This document shows, piece by piece, positions 42,174 to 52,118 of a stretch of 64,000 bases of DNA. The notes under the pieces were generated by a model. The model searched no databases. It had not been told where the DNA came from and was given only the letters and a program-made list of their open reading frames with translations. Position numbers and translations under genes: made by a program. Source of the DNA: CAMTWZ01 sp041749075 (GTDB lineage Bacteria; Bacteroidota; Rhodothermia; Balneolales; HLUCCA01); NCBI GenBank assembly GCA_041749075.1, contig JBGTBY010000025.1, positions 110,562 through 174,561 of the forward strand, written 5' to 3'. Numbering within the stretch: position 1 is the stretch's first letter; each line of letters opens with the position of its first letter.

Positions 42174-45100
42174 TATGCTTTCCGGTCTAATATGGCGTAC
42201 ATAACAGGGATAACCACCAAGGTGAGGAGTGTGGAAACCACCAATCCCCCAATCACGGTGATGCCCATCGGAGCTCGGATTTCAGCACCTTCACCGATTC
42301 CCAACGAAAGTGGCAGTAAACCAAGAACGGTAGTCAAGGTCGTCATCAAGATCGGACGGAGTCTGGATCGACCCGCTTCACGAATCGCTTCAAACTTTTC
42401 AATCCCACGTGAACGCATTTGATTGATCAGATCGATCAACACGATCGCATTGTTCACCACGATACCGGCCAGAAGAATGAGTCCGATGAAGACCACAACG
42501 CTGACTGTGGATCCGGTGAGCCATAAGGCCCAAATCGCTCCGATCACCGCCATCGGAATGGTGAAAAGGATCACAAACGGATGGATGAGCGATTCGAATT
42601 GGGATGCCATCACCAAATAAACCAGAAATACCGCCAAAGCCAGCGCCGCAAGCAACGAAGTGAAGGCGGAATCCATTTCTTGGCTTTGTCCGGCCATTCG
42701 AGCGGAAACGCCTTCTGGCATCGGTACCCGACCCATTTCGGTTTCAATCATGGAAATGGCTTCCCCCAAATCCCCATAGGCAAGATTCGCGCTCACCACG
42801 GCGACACGTTGTTGCGAACTGCGACGAATTTCCGACGGTCCAATAGCGGTTTCGATGCTTGCTATGGCATCGATCGGAATCGCACGACCATCCGGAGTTT
42901 GAATCATGTATCGTTTGATCTCATCTACCGATGACCTGTCAGCTTCTTGCGAACGAACCAATACATCGATCTTGCGGTCGCGCCAAGAGTACCGCGTGGC
43001 CACATCCCCACGGATGTTCGTGACCATCGCGTTGGCGACCTGACCAAGCTGAAGCCCAAGTGCCGATACTTTCTCGCGATCGAATACCACCTGGATTTCG
43101 GGATACCCTTGCTCCATGCTTGATTTCACATCGGCATAGCGGTCGTCTTTCCGCATAATGGATGCGATGGATTCAGCGGTCAGCTTCAGGTGATCAAGGT
43201 CGAATCCGGTCACTTCGATCTCAATCGGAGTGCGGAATGTGAACAACGCTGGGCGATCGAATTTGTACTGAAGTCCTGGCACGGTTTGTAAGGTTTGACG
43301 AAGAAGGTCCATCGTCTCGGCCTCATCCGACTCTTGGGATCCGGGACGCATGCTCATGCTTACTTCACCCCAATTCTCCCCACCGTTTTCAGGATTGGCA
43401 TCCATCCGATTTCCAGAACCCGATACCGCAAAACTTGTGGAAATCCGTTCATCACCCACCGCGGTTTCTTGCACACGTCGGATCACATTGTCGGTCTGTT
43501 CCAAGGGCGTACCAGGTGGCAACCGAAGTTCTACCGTGTATTCGCCCTGTGAAAGGGAAGGAATCAGTTCCACACCCAAACGCGGTATCATCATCAGGCT
43601 TAGTATGAACAGTATGACCGCAGTCGCCAAGACCATGAAACGATGACCCAAAGCCCAATCGATCAATTTGGGGTATCGATTTTCCATCGCCATGTAACCC
43701 GCTTCAAAGGCCTTTAGAAATGGATTGAGAATGAAGGAAAGAATCCTTCCCACAAGTCCGACAACCCATTTCACCGACCGAACAATGAATTGCGGTGCTG
43801 TATAAAAGACGAATAAACGGATGTGTCTGAAAAAGCCGCCAACCCGTGTCTTCGGTTGCGCTAACTCCAGCGGAGCGACAGAATGATTGTTCCGGCTGAT
43901 GGATGACAACATCGGAATCAGCGTGATTGCGACAAGTAACGAAGCAAGAAGCGAGAACGTCACTGTGAGTGCTTGATCTCGGAACAACTGTCCAGCAATC
44001 CCTTCCACAAACACCAACGGAAAAAACACAGCAACCGTCGTGAGTGTGGATGCGATCACCGCTTTGCCCACTTCAGAGGCCCCATCTCGAGCCGCATCCA
44101 CAACCGATTTTCCAAGCGCCCGATGTCGTGAAATATTCTCCAAAACCACGATCGAGTTATCCACCAACATCCCGATTCCCAAAGCGATCCCACCAAGCGA
44201 CATAATGTTCAGCGTGATGTCGTAGCCATACATCAAGTTGAAGGTGGCGATCACAGAAACCGGTATCGACACCCCGATGATGATGGTGGATTTGAGGTCG
44301 CGCAAAAAGATGAACAAGACCACGATAGCTAAGAGCCCACCAATGATTCCCGCGTTGGTTACTTCGTCTACCGCTTGGCGGATGAACGTGGATTGATCAT
44401 AGACCTTTTCCAGTTTCAGTTGGGCAGGAAGCATGTTTTTCAACTGGTTGAGACGAAATGTGACGGCATCCGCAACCGCGACCGTATTCGCATCCCCTTC
44501 CTTGTACACCGCCACTTCAACGGCCTCGCGTCCATTCAAGCGAGAAATCGCATCCCGCTCTTTGTATCCCTGAACCACATCGGCTACATCCCTCACATAC
44601 AAAGGTTTTCCATCACGCTGGTCGATCACAAGATCCCGGATTTCGTCAACGGATTGGAACTCATTGAGCGTGCGCACCAGATATTGCTGTGTTCCCTCTT
44701 CGAGTCGGCCACCGGATAAATTGATGTTCTCGCTACGCAAGGTTGTTACGACCTGCTCGGCTCGGATGCCAAGACGTGCCAAACGCCGTTGGTCGATCAG
44801 CACTTGGATCTCTTCTTCCAAACCACCGCTGATTTTCACAGACGCAACACCCAACGCCGCTTCCAGGTCTTTTTTCACCTGCTCATCGGCAAAACGACGC
44901 AAATATTTCAGAGCTTGAATCGGATCCTCATTCGATTCGGTGTACAATGCGTACCGCATCACCGGGTCTAATGTCGGATCAAAGCGTAAAATCACGGGAC
45001 GCTCGACCTCAAGTGGCAAGAAAAGGGCATCCAGCTTCTCACGCACATCCATGCTGGCGTAATCCATGTTCGTGCCCCAAGCGAATTCAAGGGTCACATC

Positions 45101-45367
45101 TGATTGACCGGTCCTCGAGATGCTTCGAACTTGAGACACATTCTTGACCGCACCCAGAATCTCTTCGATCGGTTTGGATACCAGATTCTCCACTTCGGCT
45201 GGAGCGGCGCCCTCATATTCGGTGCGGATGGTGAGGGTTGGATAACTCAGATCCGGTAGCAGATTTAGCTTCAGCCGGCTGAGAGATACGGCGCCGAACA
45301 ACATGATTCCGATGGTGAACATGAGAATCGTGACACGGCGGCGTGTGGAGGCGTGGACAAGATACAT
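42173..45367 (-). CDS. RND efflux permease, first subunit
   Basis: 1064 residues of the HAE-type RND family: LLPDLSYPTLTIRTEYEGAAPAEVE, GMLVDNSIVVLENISRHRA and LAGIVVNNAIVLIDLINQMR. The length is normal. It lies 13 bp after the adaptor and directly before a second permease, like mdtB-mdtC. No TolC-like outer-membrane factor gene is in the operon. Likely substrates cannot be deduced. Confidence 0.93.
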   Translation of the reverse strand: MYLVHASTRRRVTILMFTIGIMLFGAVSLSRLKLNLLPDLSYPTLTIRTEYEGAAPAEVENLVSKPIEEILGAVKNVSQVRSISRTGQSDVTLEFAWGTNMDYASMDVREKLDALFLPLEVERPVILRFDPTLDPVMRYALYTESNEDPIQALKYLRRFADEQVKKDLEAALGVASVKISGGLEEEIQVLIDQRRLARLGIRAEQVVTTLRSENINLSGGRLEEGTQQYLVRTLNEFQSVDEIRDLVIDQRDGKPLYVRDVADVVQGYKERDAISRLNGREAVEVAVYKEGDANTVAVADAVTFRLNQLKNMLPAQLKLEKVYDQSTFIRQAVDEVTNAGIIGGLLAIVVLFIFLRDLKSTIIIGVSIPVSVIATFNLMYGYDITLNIMSLGGIALGIGMLVDNSIVVLENISRHRALGKSVVDAARDGASEVGKAVIASTLTTVAVFFPLVFVEGIAGQLFRDQALTVTFSLLASLLVAITLIPMLSSISRNNHSVAPLELAQPKTRVGGFFRHIRLFVFYTAPQFIVRSVKWVVGLVGRILSFILNPFLKAFEAGYMAMENRYPKLIDWALGHRFMVLATAVILFILSLMMIPRLGVELIPSLSQGEYTVELRLPPGTPLEQTDNVIRRVQETAVGDERISTSFAVSGSGNRMDANPENGGENWGEVSMSMRPGSQESDEAETMDLLRQTLQTVPGLQYKFDRPALFTFRTPIEIEVTGFDLDHLKLTAESIASIMRKDDRYADVKSSMEQGYPEIQVVFDREKVSALGLQLGQVANAMVTNIRGDVATRYSWRDRKIDVLVRSQEADRSSVDEIKRYMIQTPDGRAIPIDAIASIETAIGPSEIRRSSQQRVAVVSANLAYGDLGEAISMIETEMGRVPMPEGVSARMAGQSQEMDSAFTSLLAALALAVFLVYLVMASQFESLIHPFVILFTIPMAVIGAIWALWLTGSTVSVVVFIGLILLAGIVVNNAIVLIDLINQMRSRGIEKFEAIREAGRSRLRPILMTTLTTVLGLLPLSLGIGEGAEIRAPMGITVIGGLVVSTLLTLVVIPVMYAILDRKA

Positions 45368-45380
45368 GGAGAGTCCTTGC

Positions 45381-46430
45381 TTAAATGGTTCCGATAACGA
45401 AGACTTTCGAACTATCGCGAAGACTGTTCTGACCTACGGTGATGACGGATGCACCCAATTCCAATCCCTTCAGTATTTCAACCTTCGTTCCATTCGTGTA
45501 GCCCACTTCCACAGGTCGACGAAGCACGATCGAGTCTTGAACCACAAACACCGTTGTGCGTCCGTCTTCGCTGATCAACGCACCTTTTGGCATTACCAAG
45601 GTCTGATACCGCACATCATATACGATGCGGACTCGTGAAAACATACCTGGTTTGAGTCGATTGCTCGCATCCTTTACAAACACCGTCACTTTGAACGTTC
45701 CGGTTGTACGATCCACAATCGGACTGATCCGCTCAACACGGCCCGAGAATTCGGTGCCAGGAATGGCATCTATCTGAAGAAGTGTGGATTGTCCGACTCG
45801 GATTTTCGACATCTCATGTTCCGGCACGAAGATGATCGCTTGCAATGGATCCATATCCGTGATGCTGAACAACGCCTGATTGGTGGTCACCATGTTTCCG
45901 GTTTTGATCATCCGTGCTGAGATCACACCTGAAATCGTGGCACGAATCGTGGAGTATTCCACACTCAATCTGGCCAATTCAAGAGTCGCCTTCTGCGATT
46001 CCATCTCGAACTTCACCCGCTCAAACGCTTCCGCACTGATCAGATTCCGTTCAAACATCTCTTTGTTTCGGTTGAAATCGTTCTCCAATCGAGCCAAATT
46101 GGCTTCGGCTCGAGTCACTTCCAAGCGATATTGCTCTTCATCGAGGATAGCCAGAGCCTGACCTGCATTCACTCGGTCGCCCTCCTCTACCAAGACCTGT
46201 TTGATCACACCTGAGATTTTGGCAACCACATCCGCTTCATTCTCGGCTTCGAGCGTGGCTGTGGTGGCATAGTAGGCGGAGACATCTCCACGAGTCACAT
46301 TCGCAGCTTCTACCGGAATCGCTTCTACCGTTGCGGTGGTTTGAACGTCGGATTTGTTGGAATTGCCGCAGGATAGGAGAAGAGCGGATGAAATAACGAC
46401 ACTAAATGAAAATCTAAATAATTGGCGCAT
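45381..46430 (-). CDS. RND periplasmic adaptor (membrane fusion) lipoprotein
   Basis: 349 residues. The N-terminal ALLLSC provides a lipoprotein anchor. The biotinyl-lipoyl-like half-motifs ISGVIKQVLVEEGDRVNAGQ and STIRATISGVISARMIKTGN flank a helical hairpin; the beta-barrel domain and C-terminal region (ILKGLELGASVITVGQNSLRD) follow. It links the RND permeases to an outer-membrane channel. Confidence 0.92.
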   Translation of the reverse strand: MRQLFRFSFSVVISSALLLSCGNSNKSDVQTTATVEAIPVEAANVTRGDVSAYYATTATLEAENEADVVAKISGVIKQVLVEEGDRVNAGQALAILDEEQYRLEVTRAEANLARLENDFNRNKEMFERNLISAEAFERVKFEMESQKATLELARLSVEYSTIRATISGVISARMIKTGNMVTTNQALFSITDMDPLQAIIFVPEHEMSKIRVGQSTLLQIDAIPGTEFSGRVERISPIVDRTTGTFKVTVFVKDASNRLKPGMFSRVRIVYDVRYQTLVMPKGALISEDGRTTVFVVQDSIVLRRPVEVGYTNGTKVEILKGLELGASVITVGQNSLRDSSKVFVIGTI

Positions 46431-46468
46431 AATACGTTATCAAGGCTGTGGATTTGGATAACCGACGC

Positions 46469-48073
46469 CTACGCACCACCACGGAATTGGGTTTCCTTCC
46501 ACTGCGAAAACAAATGAACAACTTTCATGCGCTGATACTTCCCGGTGGATGTAAGCGGTATCTGATCACCAAATACCACCACTTTCGGACACTTGGCGAA
46601 CGGCAATTGAGCGCGGCAATACTCGAGAATGGCATCGGCATCGTGTTCGGCGCCTTCAATCATCTGCACAAAAGCTCCCACTTCCTCGCCATACCAATCG
46701 TTTTCGAATCCGACTGCGATACCGGCTTTCACACCGGGCGCTTTGGATATCACTTCATCAATTTCCAACGGTGCGAGATTCACGCCGCCTCGGATGATGA
46801 GTTCTTTGATGCGGCCGGTAATGAAATAAAACCGGCGCCTTTTGGAATCGGTCATCGCAAAACCTTCATCCCCGCTTCGGAACCATCCGTATGTGAAGGC
46901 GTTCTCATTCGCCTCGTTGTTTGCATAATAGCCTTTCATCACATTCGCACCACGGATCACGATCTCACCGCGTTCCGAATCTCCAAGTGGTCTGCCTTGT
47001 TCATCGTGTATGGCCATTTCATTCACGAATAGGGCGGTTCCGATGCTGGGATAGCCGTAATCGCGCATCCATCCGGCATGCTCCTCATCCGTCAGATCCA
47101 ATGGCAAATAGCACGAATAGCATGTGGTTTCGGACAAGCCGTATCCATGGATGATGCGAAAATTGAACTTGGTTTCGAAGGTGCGTGCAACCGATATCGT
47201 AAGCGGCCCCGCGCCACATATCACATGCCGTAGCGGGGTTTCCATCGACGCAGCGGACGATTGGCTCAGATACTGCAACAACGTCGGCACCACACTCACA
47301 ATGTGGACGCCCTCATCCCGAATCGTTTCAAAAAAACGTGACACAGAGAATTTTCGGTTCAATACGACCGATGCTCCCGCGAAAAACGGAGTAAGCAAGG
47401 TCACAACGGTGCCGTTCACATGATGGATGGGCAATACACACATCATTCTGGTATCCTGATCCACACCATGCCAATCAGCAATGGCACGGGCGTCTTCCAG
47501 CAGATTCGCTTGGGTGAGCACCACTCCTTTAGGATTTCCAGTGGTGCCGGATGTGTACACGATCAGTGCGTCCAGTTCTACATTCGTGTCTGGAAACTCG
47601 ACATCCGCTTCCGATTGCAACAATCCAGTCCACACCTCCAACTCAGGAGCCACGCTGCGGATTCGATGCTCATACTCGGGCAGAACAAACGCCCACCTCA
47701 CCTTTCCGTGAGTGAGCACATACCGAATGCGGTCATCATCTTCGGTGATGTTTACGGGCACAACCGTCAGCCCCGCATACCATGCCGCGAAATAGTACAC
47801 CACGGTTTGCCAATGGTTGTGCGCGATGGTGGCAATGCGGTCTCCCGGTTGAAGCCCAGCCAAAATCAAGGCTTTCGCGCACGATCGCACCATACGTCCG
47901 AACTGGGCATATGAAAACGATTCTCGATTTGAATCGTCATCTACATAAATCAACCAAGAATCGGTCTGCTCGGACCGGATATCAACGCATTGCCGAATCG
48001 ACTCGAACGGTAATGGTTCGTGCGCAAAAGACGACGTACGTCGGGCATGATCGATTTTTTCCTGTAATGTCAT
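46469..48073 (-). CDS. AMP-dependent acyl-CoA synthetase/ligase
   Basis: 534 residues of the ANL superfamily: the P-loop motif LIVYTSGTTGNPKGVVLTQ, GYGLSETTC, and the A8 region RSGDEGFAMTD ... RIKELIIRGGVNLAPLEID and PLTSTGKYQRMKV (catalytic Lys). It activates a carboxylic acid to an acyl-adenylate/CoA ester; fatty acid is the likely substrate. It is the first gene of the minus-strand unit with the RND pump, 38 bp upstream of the adaptor, and only 28 bp from a divergent gene. Confidence 0.88.
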   Translation of the reverse strand: MTLQEKIDHARRTSSFAHEPLPFESIRQCVDIRSEQTDSWLIYVDDDSNRESFSYAQFGRMVRSCAKALILAGLQPGDRIATIAHNHWQTVVYYFAAWYAGLTVVPVNITEDDDRIRYVLTHGKVRWAFVLPEYEHRIRSVAPELEVWTGLLQSEADVEFPDTNVELDALIVYTSGTTGNPKGVVLTQANLLEDARAIADWHGVDQDTRMMCVLPIHHVNGTVVTLLTPFFAGASVVLNRKFSVSRFFETIRDEGVHIVSVVPTLLQYLSQSSAASMETPLRHVICGAGPLTISVARTFETKFNFRIIHGYGLSETTCYSCYLPLDLTDEEHAGWMRDYGYPSIGTALFVNEMAIHDEQGRPLGDSERGEIVIRGANVMKGYYANNEANENAFTYGWFRSGDEGFAMTDSKRRRFYFITGRIKELIIRGGVNLAPLEIDEVISKAPGVKAGIAVGFENDWYGEEVGAFVQMIEGAEHDADAILEYCRAQLPFAKCPKVVVFGDQIPLTSTGKYQRMKVVHLFSQWKETQFRGGA

Positions 48074-48101
48074 ACTCAGAATTTAGTAGTTTCCCGTACC
48101 T

Positions 48102-49226
48102 ATGCAACAGTCCAAACACCTATTCGCCTGCCTCGTCGTTGTGATCACCGCATCTTGCGGATCAAAAACCGATGAGGTCATCTCCTTCCAAGACCATCAA
48201 ACCCCAACACATGAGCTGACTCGGCTCATGAGCCTCTCTGAAACCGAAGACCTGATTTTTGGCCGATTATCGAGCATGCTCGTCGCGTCCGACGGCGCGG
48301 TTTTGATGGCCGATCAGCAGATTTCAACCATTCATGTGTTCGATGCGAACGGCACCTACTCCGGCACGATCGGACAAAAAGGTCGCGGCCCTGGCGAATT
48401 CGAAGGCATCGGAACCGTCTCCTTCGGCCAAAACGACAGCCTGTATGTATGGGATTGGAACGCCACCCGACTCTCCGTATTTGCTCGAAATGGCTTGAAT
48501 TGGTCGTTCACCCGCGCCTTCACCATGAAACGAGACAACGATGGAATGTTTCTCTCCACTTTGTCCCGCCGACCTTGGCTGGATGGGTACCTTATTCAAG
48601 AATCTGTGCCTTTCTTCGCAGGAATGGATCAACCCGAGATCAAAAACCCTCGGTATCGCGAAATCACCGAAACCGGTGACGAACTTCGTGTGATCACATC
48701 CCACCAACCATCACAAATGGTTGTGAAACGCAATGAAAACAGCGTTTGGGTATATGGAATGCCGTTCGGTGGTGCCGCCGTGATCGAGTTCGACCTTGAA
48801 GGAGCCGTGCACAAAGCGGCTTGGAACGCACATTTGGCTATTGCTAAATTCACATTGGATGGGGACAGCTTAGGAGGATTTTCCAGAGCCGTTGAAGTTC
48901 GAAATGTGGATTTGGCCCATCTCGCCCGGGTTACGAGTGGAGCCGACACCGACTATTATAAAGCCGTGGTAGACGAAGTGCCCAAAACCTACCCAGCATT
49001 TGTTCGATTCAAGGTCACCCAGAAGGAGAATTATTGGGTCGACATGGGGGAAATTTCGGAAAGCGTTCAACTATGGCTGGTGTTCAATCCAGCAGGTGAG
49101 ATTCTGGCAAGCTATCACCTTCCGACCACCACGCGCATCCAAACCTTTGAAAACGGCAAGATGTACGCCCTTGAAAATGCGGACGATGGCACGCAATCCG
49201 TCGGCGTTTACGAAGCCGACTTTTGA
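48102..49226 (+). CDS. 6-bladed beta-propeller lipoprotein
   Basis: 374 residues: lipoprotein signal (VITASC), then NHL-like propeller repeats (VLMADQQISTIHVFDANGTY, QKGRGPGEFEGIGTVSFGQNDSLYVWDWNATRLSVFARNG), as in the '6-bladed beta-propeller' (BF3222-like/NHL) Bacteroidota family. Probably a cell-surface protein; no enzymatic function known. Its 3' end overlaps the convergent methyltransferase gene by 19 bp. Confidence 0.8.
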   Translation: MQQSKHLFACLVVVITASCGSKTDEVISFQDHQTPTHELTRLMSLSETEDLIFGRLSSMLVASDGAVLMADQQISTIHVFDANGTYSGTIGQKGRGPGEFEGIGTVSFGQNDSLYVWDWNATRLSVFARNGLNWSFTRAFTMKRDNDGMFLSTLSRRPWLDGYLIQESVPFFAGMDQPEIKNPRYREITETGDELRVITSHQPSQMVVKRNENSVWVYGMPFGGAAVIEFDLEGAVHKAAWNAHLAIAKFTLDGDSLGGFSRAVEVRNVDLAHLARVTSGADTDYYKAVVDEVPKTYPAFVRFKVTQKENYWVDMGEISESVQLWLVFNPAGEILASYHLPTTTRIQTFENGKMYALENADDGTQSVGVYEADF

Positions 49227-50092
49227 GCTCGTGCGAACACTCCGAGCGGCAACGGAACGCCGATTCGAGGTGTGAGCAGCAATTCGCCTGTTTCAATCTT
49301 GGCGTCGCTCTTTAATGTTTGCTGAAGAAGATTTCCGGCCACGATCGCCGAAAATCCCAATGAATAGGTGTTCAGCACGATGAAGTGCTCGGATGGATCC
49401 AGCAATTGGGTCACGTCCGCCATCAAATCATACACCATATCTTCGAGCTTCCATTTCTCGCCCTTGGGACCGTGTCCGTAAGCCGGCGGATCCAATATGA
49501 TGCCGTGATAGGTGTTACCGCGGCGCACTTCCTTTTGCACAAATTTCACAGCATCATCTACCATCCATCTTATATCCGTCAAGCCGTTCAATTGCATGTT
49601 GTCATTCGCCCATGTCACCACTTGTTTGATGGAATCGACATGCGTCACCGTAGCTCCGGCCGCTCTTGCGGCAATGGATGCGGCGCCCGTGTACGCGAAC
49701 AGATTCAGGAAACGAGGGTTCTTCGTTTTGAGCGATTTGATGCTCTGAGCAATGTACTCCCAATTCACCGCCTGTTCCGGAAACAAGCCCACATGCTTGA
49801 ACGAGGTGAACGCCAGGCGGAATTGCATATCCAGATTCGGACTCTTGTATCGGATGTTCCATCGATCGGGGATGGATGCCGGCTTGCGCCAATCTCCTGT
49901 GGATGGGGACCGTCCGACAAACGTGACATTCGCCCGTTTCCATTCACTATCCGGAAGTGTGGGTTTCCATAAGGCTTGCGGCTCCGGACGCACAAGCGTC
50001 ACCGCGCCAAAGCGCTCCATTTTGAGGAAATTTCCGGAATCGATCAGCTCGTAATCGCCCCAGAATTCGGGTGTTTGAAGGAGAATGGACAA
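49208..50092 (-). CDS. Class I SAM-dependent methyltransferase (RlmI/PF10672-like)
   Basis: About 294 residues from a TTG at 50092. FLNLFAYTGAASIAARAAGATVTHVDS (SAM-binding) and ILDPPAYGHGPKGEKWKLED (catalytic DPP motif) are as in RlmI-like rRNA cytosine methyltransferases, but without the PUA domain. No ATG lies near the expected start; an upstream TTG at 50149 in frame would add 19 residues encoded by the heptamer repeat (ASSIQHPASSIQHPAS), which looks spurious. Confidence 0.75.
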   Translation of the reverse strand: MSILLQTPEFWGDYELIDSGNFLKMERFGAVTLVRPEPQALWKPTLPDSEWKRANVTFVGRSPSTGDWRKPASIPDRWNIRYKSPNLDMQFRLAFTSFKHVGLFPEQAVNWEYIAQSIKSLKTKNPRFLNLFAYTGAASIAARAAGATVTHVDSIKQVVTWANDNMQLNGLTDIRWMVDDAVKFVQKEVRRGNTYHGIILDPPAYGHGPKGEKWKLEDMVYDLMADVTQLLDPSEHFIVLNTYSLGFSAIVAGNLLQQTLKSDAKIETGELLLTPRIGVPLPLGVFARAQKSAS

Positions 50093-50222
50093 GATGTTAG
50101 ATGCTGGATGCTGGATGCTGGATGCTGGATGCTGGATGCTGGATGCCAAATGTACGAAGTTTGACCCTCTTCACGCTTTCACGCTTTCACGCTTTCACGC
50201 TTTCACGCTTTAACACTTCCAC
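50093..50222. repeat. Tandem GATGCTG array and TTCACGCT array
   Basis: Six copies of GATGCTG run from 50100 to 50141 with a partial seventh to 50147; five copies of TTCACGCT run from 50170 to 50209, followed by degenerate CACACTTC units. The first array is next to the methyltransferase start, the second close to the flavin reductase stop at 50232. They are not CRISPR: there are no spacers. Confidence 0.9.
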
Positions 50223-50231
50223 ACTTCCACA

Positions 50232-50843
50232 CTACCCCGGCCTTTCAATCTCAAACACATCCCCCAAACGGCTCCACTGCGCCCCGGCAAGACGCGAGAC
50301 CGGGTTGAGTTTCTGAACATCGATTCGGGATCCATCCATCACGGATTCATCCACACCTACTTGCACCACTTCACCGAAAACCGCATCGCAGCCACCTTCC
50401 TGCTCACCAAAGGATATCATTTTATGAAGACGACATTCGAAATTGACCGGACTTTCTTTCACTCGGAACGCGCGTACGATTTTGGATGGGATGGGGGTGA
50501 GTCCGCTGATCTCGAATTCATCCACACCATGATCATACCGACCCGAGCATAAATTCACCGCCGGCGCCATCGGTTCTGTGACCACCGAAATCACGAATTC
50601 ACCCGTTTCCTTGATGTTTTTGACGGTATCCTTCAGTTCCTCATCCTTCTTGAATCGAAGCGGAAAAAACGCCAGAATCATCGGATTGTAGCACACCACA
50701 TTGAAAAAACTGAACGGCGCCAGGTTCCGATGTCCCGATGCGCTGATGCTGCTCACCAATGCGATCGGCCTCGGCACAATGGCTCCGATCAGGAGTCGGT
50801 AACCTTCTTTGGGGTCTTTTAGGAAGAGTGGGTTGTATTCCAT
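50232..50843 (-). CDS. Flavin reductase family protein
   Basis: 203 residues with the flavin reductase-like domain: YRLLIGAIVPRPIALVSS, NLAPFSFFNVVCYNPMILAF, CGRYDHGVDEFEISGLTP and the His/Asn contacts of FMN binding. In Bacteroidota this family is often next to homogentisate dioxygenase, as here (117 bp downstream of it), where it may supply reduced flavin or an auxiliary reaction. The function in the Phe/Tyr pathway is inferred. Confidence 0.87.
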   Translation of the reverse strand: MEYNPLFLKDPKEGYRLLIGAIVPRPIALVSSISASGHRNLAPFSFFNVVCYNPMILAFFPLRFKKDEELKDTVKNIKETGEFVISVVTEPMAPAVNLCSGRYDHGVDEFEISGLTPIPSKIVRAFRVKESPVNFECRLHKMISFGEQEGGCDAVFGEVVQVGVDESVMDGSRIDVQKLNPVSRLAGAQWSRLGDVFEIERPG

Positions 50844-50960
50844 ATTCGATGATATAGGATGAAAAGACGAAAAGATGAAATGATGAAGTGCATCTTGCTA
50901 TTCAACGCTCGAAACCTTCATCAATTTATCTCTTCATCGCTTCATCATTGTATTTCCCCA

Positions 50961-52118
50961 TCACGCGTGATCAATCCATGAGTACGGATACACCCCATCA
51001 TCCATGGCTTTTGCGGCCATGGTCAGCTTGAGAGGATGAAACGTGTCCACCATCACCGCATATTCTTCGGTTCGTTCTTTACCGATGCTTTTTTCGACCG
51101 TTCCGGGATGCGGCCCGTGCGGAATTCCCCCCGGATGATGCGTGATGCTCGCATAGTCCACCCCACGCCGACTCATGAATTCCCCTTCCACATAGTACAA
51201 GACCTCATCCGAATCCACATTCGAATGATTGTATGGCGCAGGAATAGACAGCGGATGGTAGTCGTACTTGCGCGGACAAAAACTGCAGATCACATAATTG
51301 TGCGCCTCGAATGTCTGATGCACAGGCGGCGGCTGATGCACACGACCGGTGATGGGCTCGAAATCTTTCATATTGAAGATCCACGGATACAGGTACCCAT
51401 CCCATCCCACCACATCAAACGGATGATGCTCGAACACATAATGATGAAAACGCCCCTGTTTCTTGATGCGGACTTCAAACTCACCTGTCCCTTCAATAGT
51501 TAATGGTCCTTCGGGTCGACGGATATCCCGCTCGCAATACGGACTGTTTTCCATGAACTGACCCATTTTAGACAAATAGCGTTTTGGAACTTCGATCGGA
51601 CCGGTACTGTCGATGCACAACATCCTTGCTTCTTTGGATGTGAACACGATTTCGTGGGTGGTCCCTCTCGGGATGTACACATAATCGAAAGGCATAAAGG
51701 GCAACCGCCCGAACACGCTCTGCACATATCCCTCACCTTCGTGGATGAATAGCATTTCGTCGTGCTCGCCATTGCGATAGAAATACGTCATAGGCTCGCT
51801 AGGCCGACATAGCGAAATCTGAACATCGTTATTGAACAGAACCACGACCCGCCCCGAAACCGGGTCTCCACCCGCTTTCATGTTATGCGTGAGCAGATGA
51901 TGATGCCGAAGCAATCCTTCTTTCCATTCCTCTATGGTGATTTCCGCACCTTTCTCAACCCGCTTCACCGTCGTTGGTGGATGGGTGTGATATAAGAGGG
52001 ATGAGTGACCGCTGAATCCTTCCGCACCAAACAATTCCTCGGCATATAAACTTCCATCCGGCTTGCGGAACTGCGTGTGTCGCTTGTGTGGGATGGAGCC
52101 CAGGGAATGATAGATCAT
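50961..52118 (-). CDS. hmgA: Homogentisate 1,2-dioxygenase
   Basis: 385 residues, the shorter bacterial form. LGSIPHKRHTQFRKPDGSLYAEELFGAEGF, VYIPRGTTHEIVF (cupin), and the metal-region SITHHPGGIPHGPHPGTVEKSIG are standard for homogentisate dioxygenase, including the Fe2+ His/Glu/His region. It opens the homogentisate ring to maleylacetoacetate. It lies between HPPD and flavin reductase in one minus-strand cluster. No isomerase or fumarylacetoacetase gene is in the window. Confidence 0.93.
   Translation of the reverse strand: MIYHSLGSIPHKRHTQFRKPDGSLYAEELFGAEGFSGHSSLLYHTHPPTTVKRVEKGAEITIEEWKEGLLRHHHLLTHNMKAGGDPVSGRVVVLFNNDVQISLCRPSEPMTYFYRNGEHDEMLFIHEGEGYVQSVFGRLPFMPFDYVYIPRGTTHEIVFTSKEARMLCIDSTGPIEVPKRYLSKMGQFMENSPYCERDIRRPEGPLTIEGTGEFEVRIKKQGRFHHYVFEHHPFDVVGWDGYLYPWIFNMKDFEPITGRVHQPPPVHQTFEAHNYVICSFCPRKYDYHPLSIPAPYNHSNVDSDEVLYYVEGEFMSRRGVDYASITHHPGGIPHGPHPGTVEKSIGKERTEEYAVMVDTFHPLKLTMAAKAMDDGVYPYSWIDHA

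Noticed and set aside
50100..50209. GATGCTG/TTCACGCT arrays considered as CRISPR or origin iterons
   Set aside because: No spacers, no replication gene, and units are too short and contiguous.
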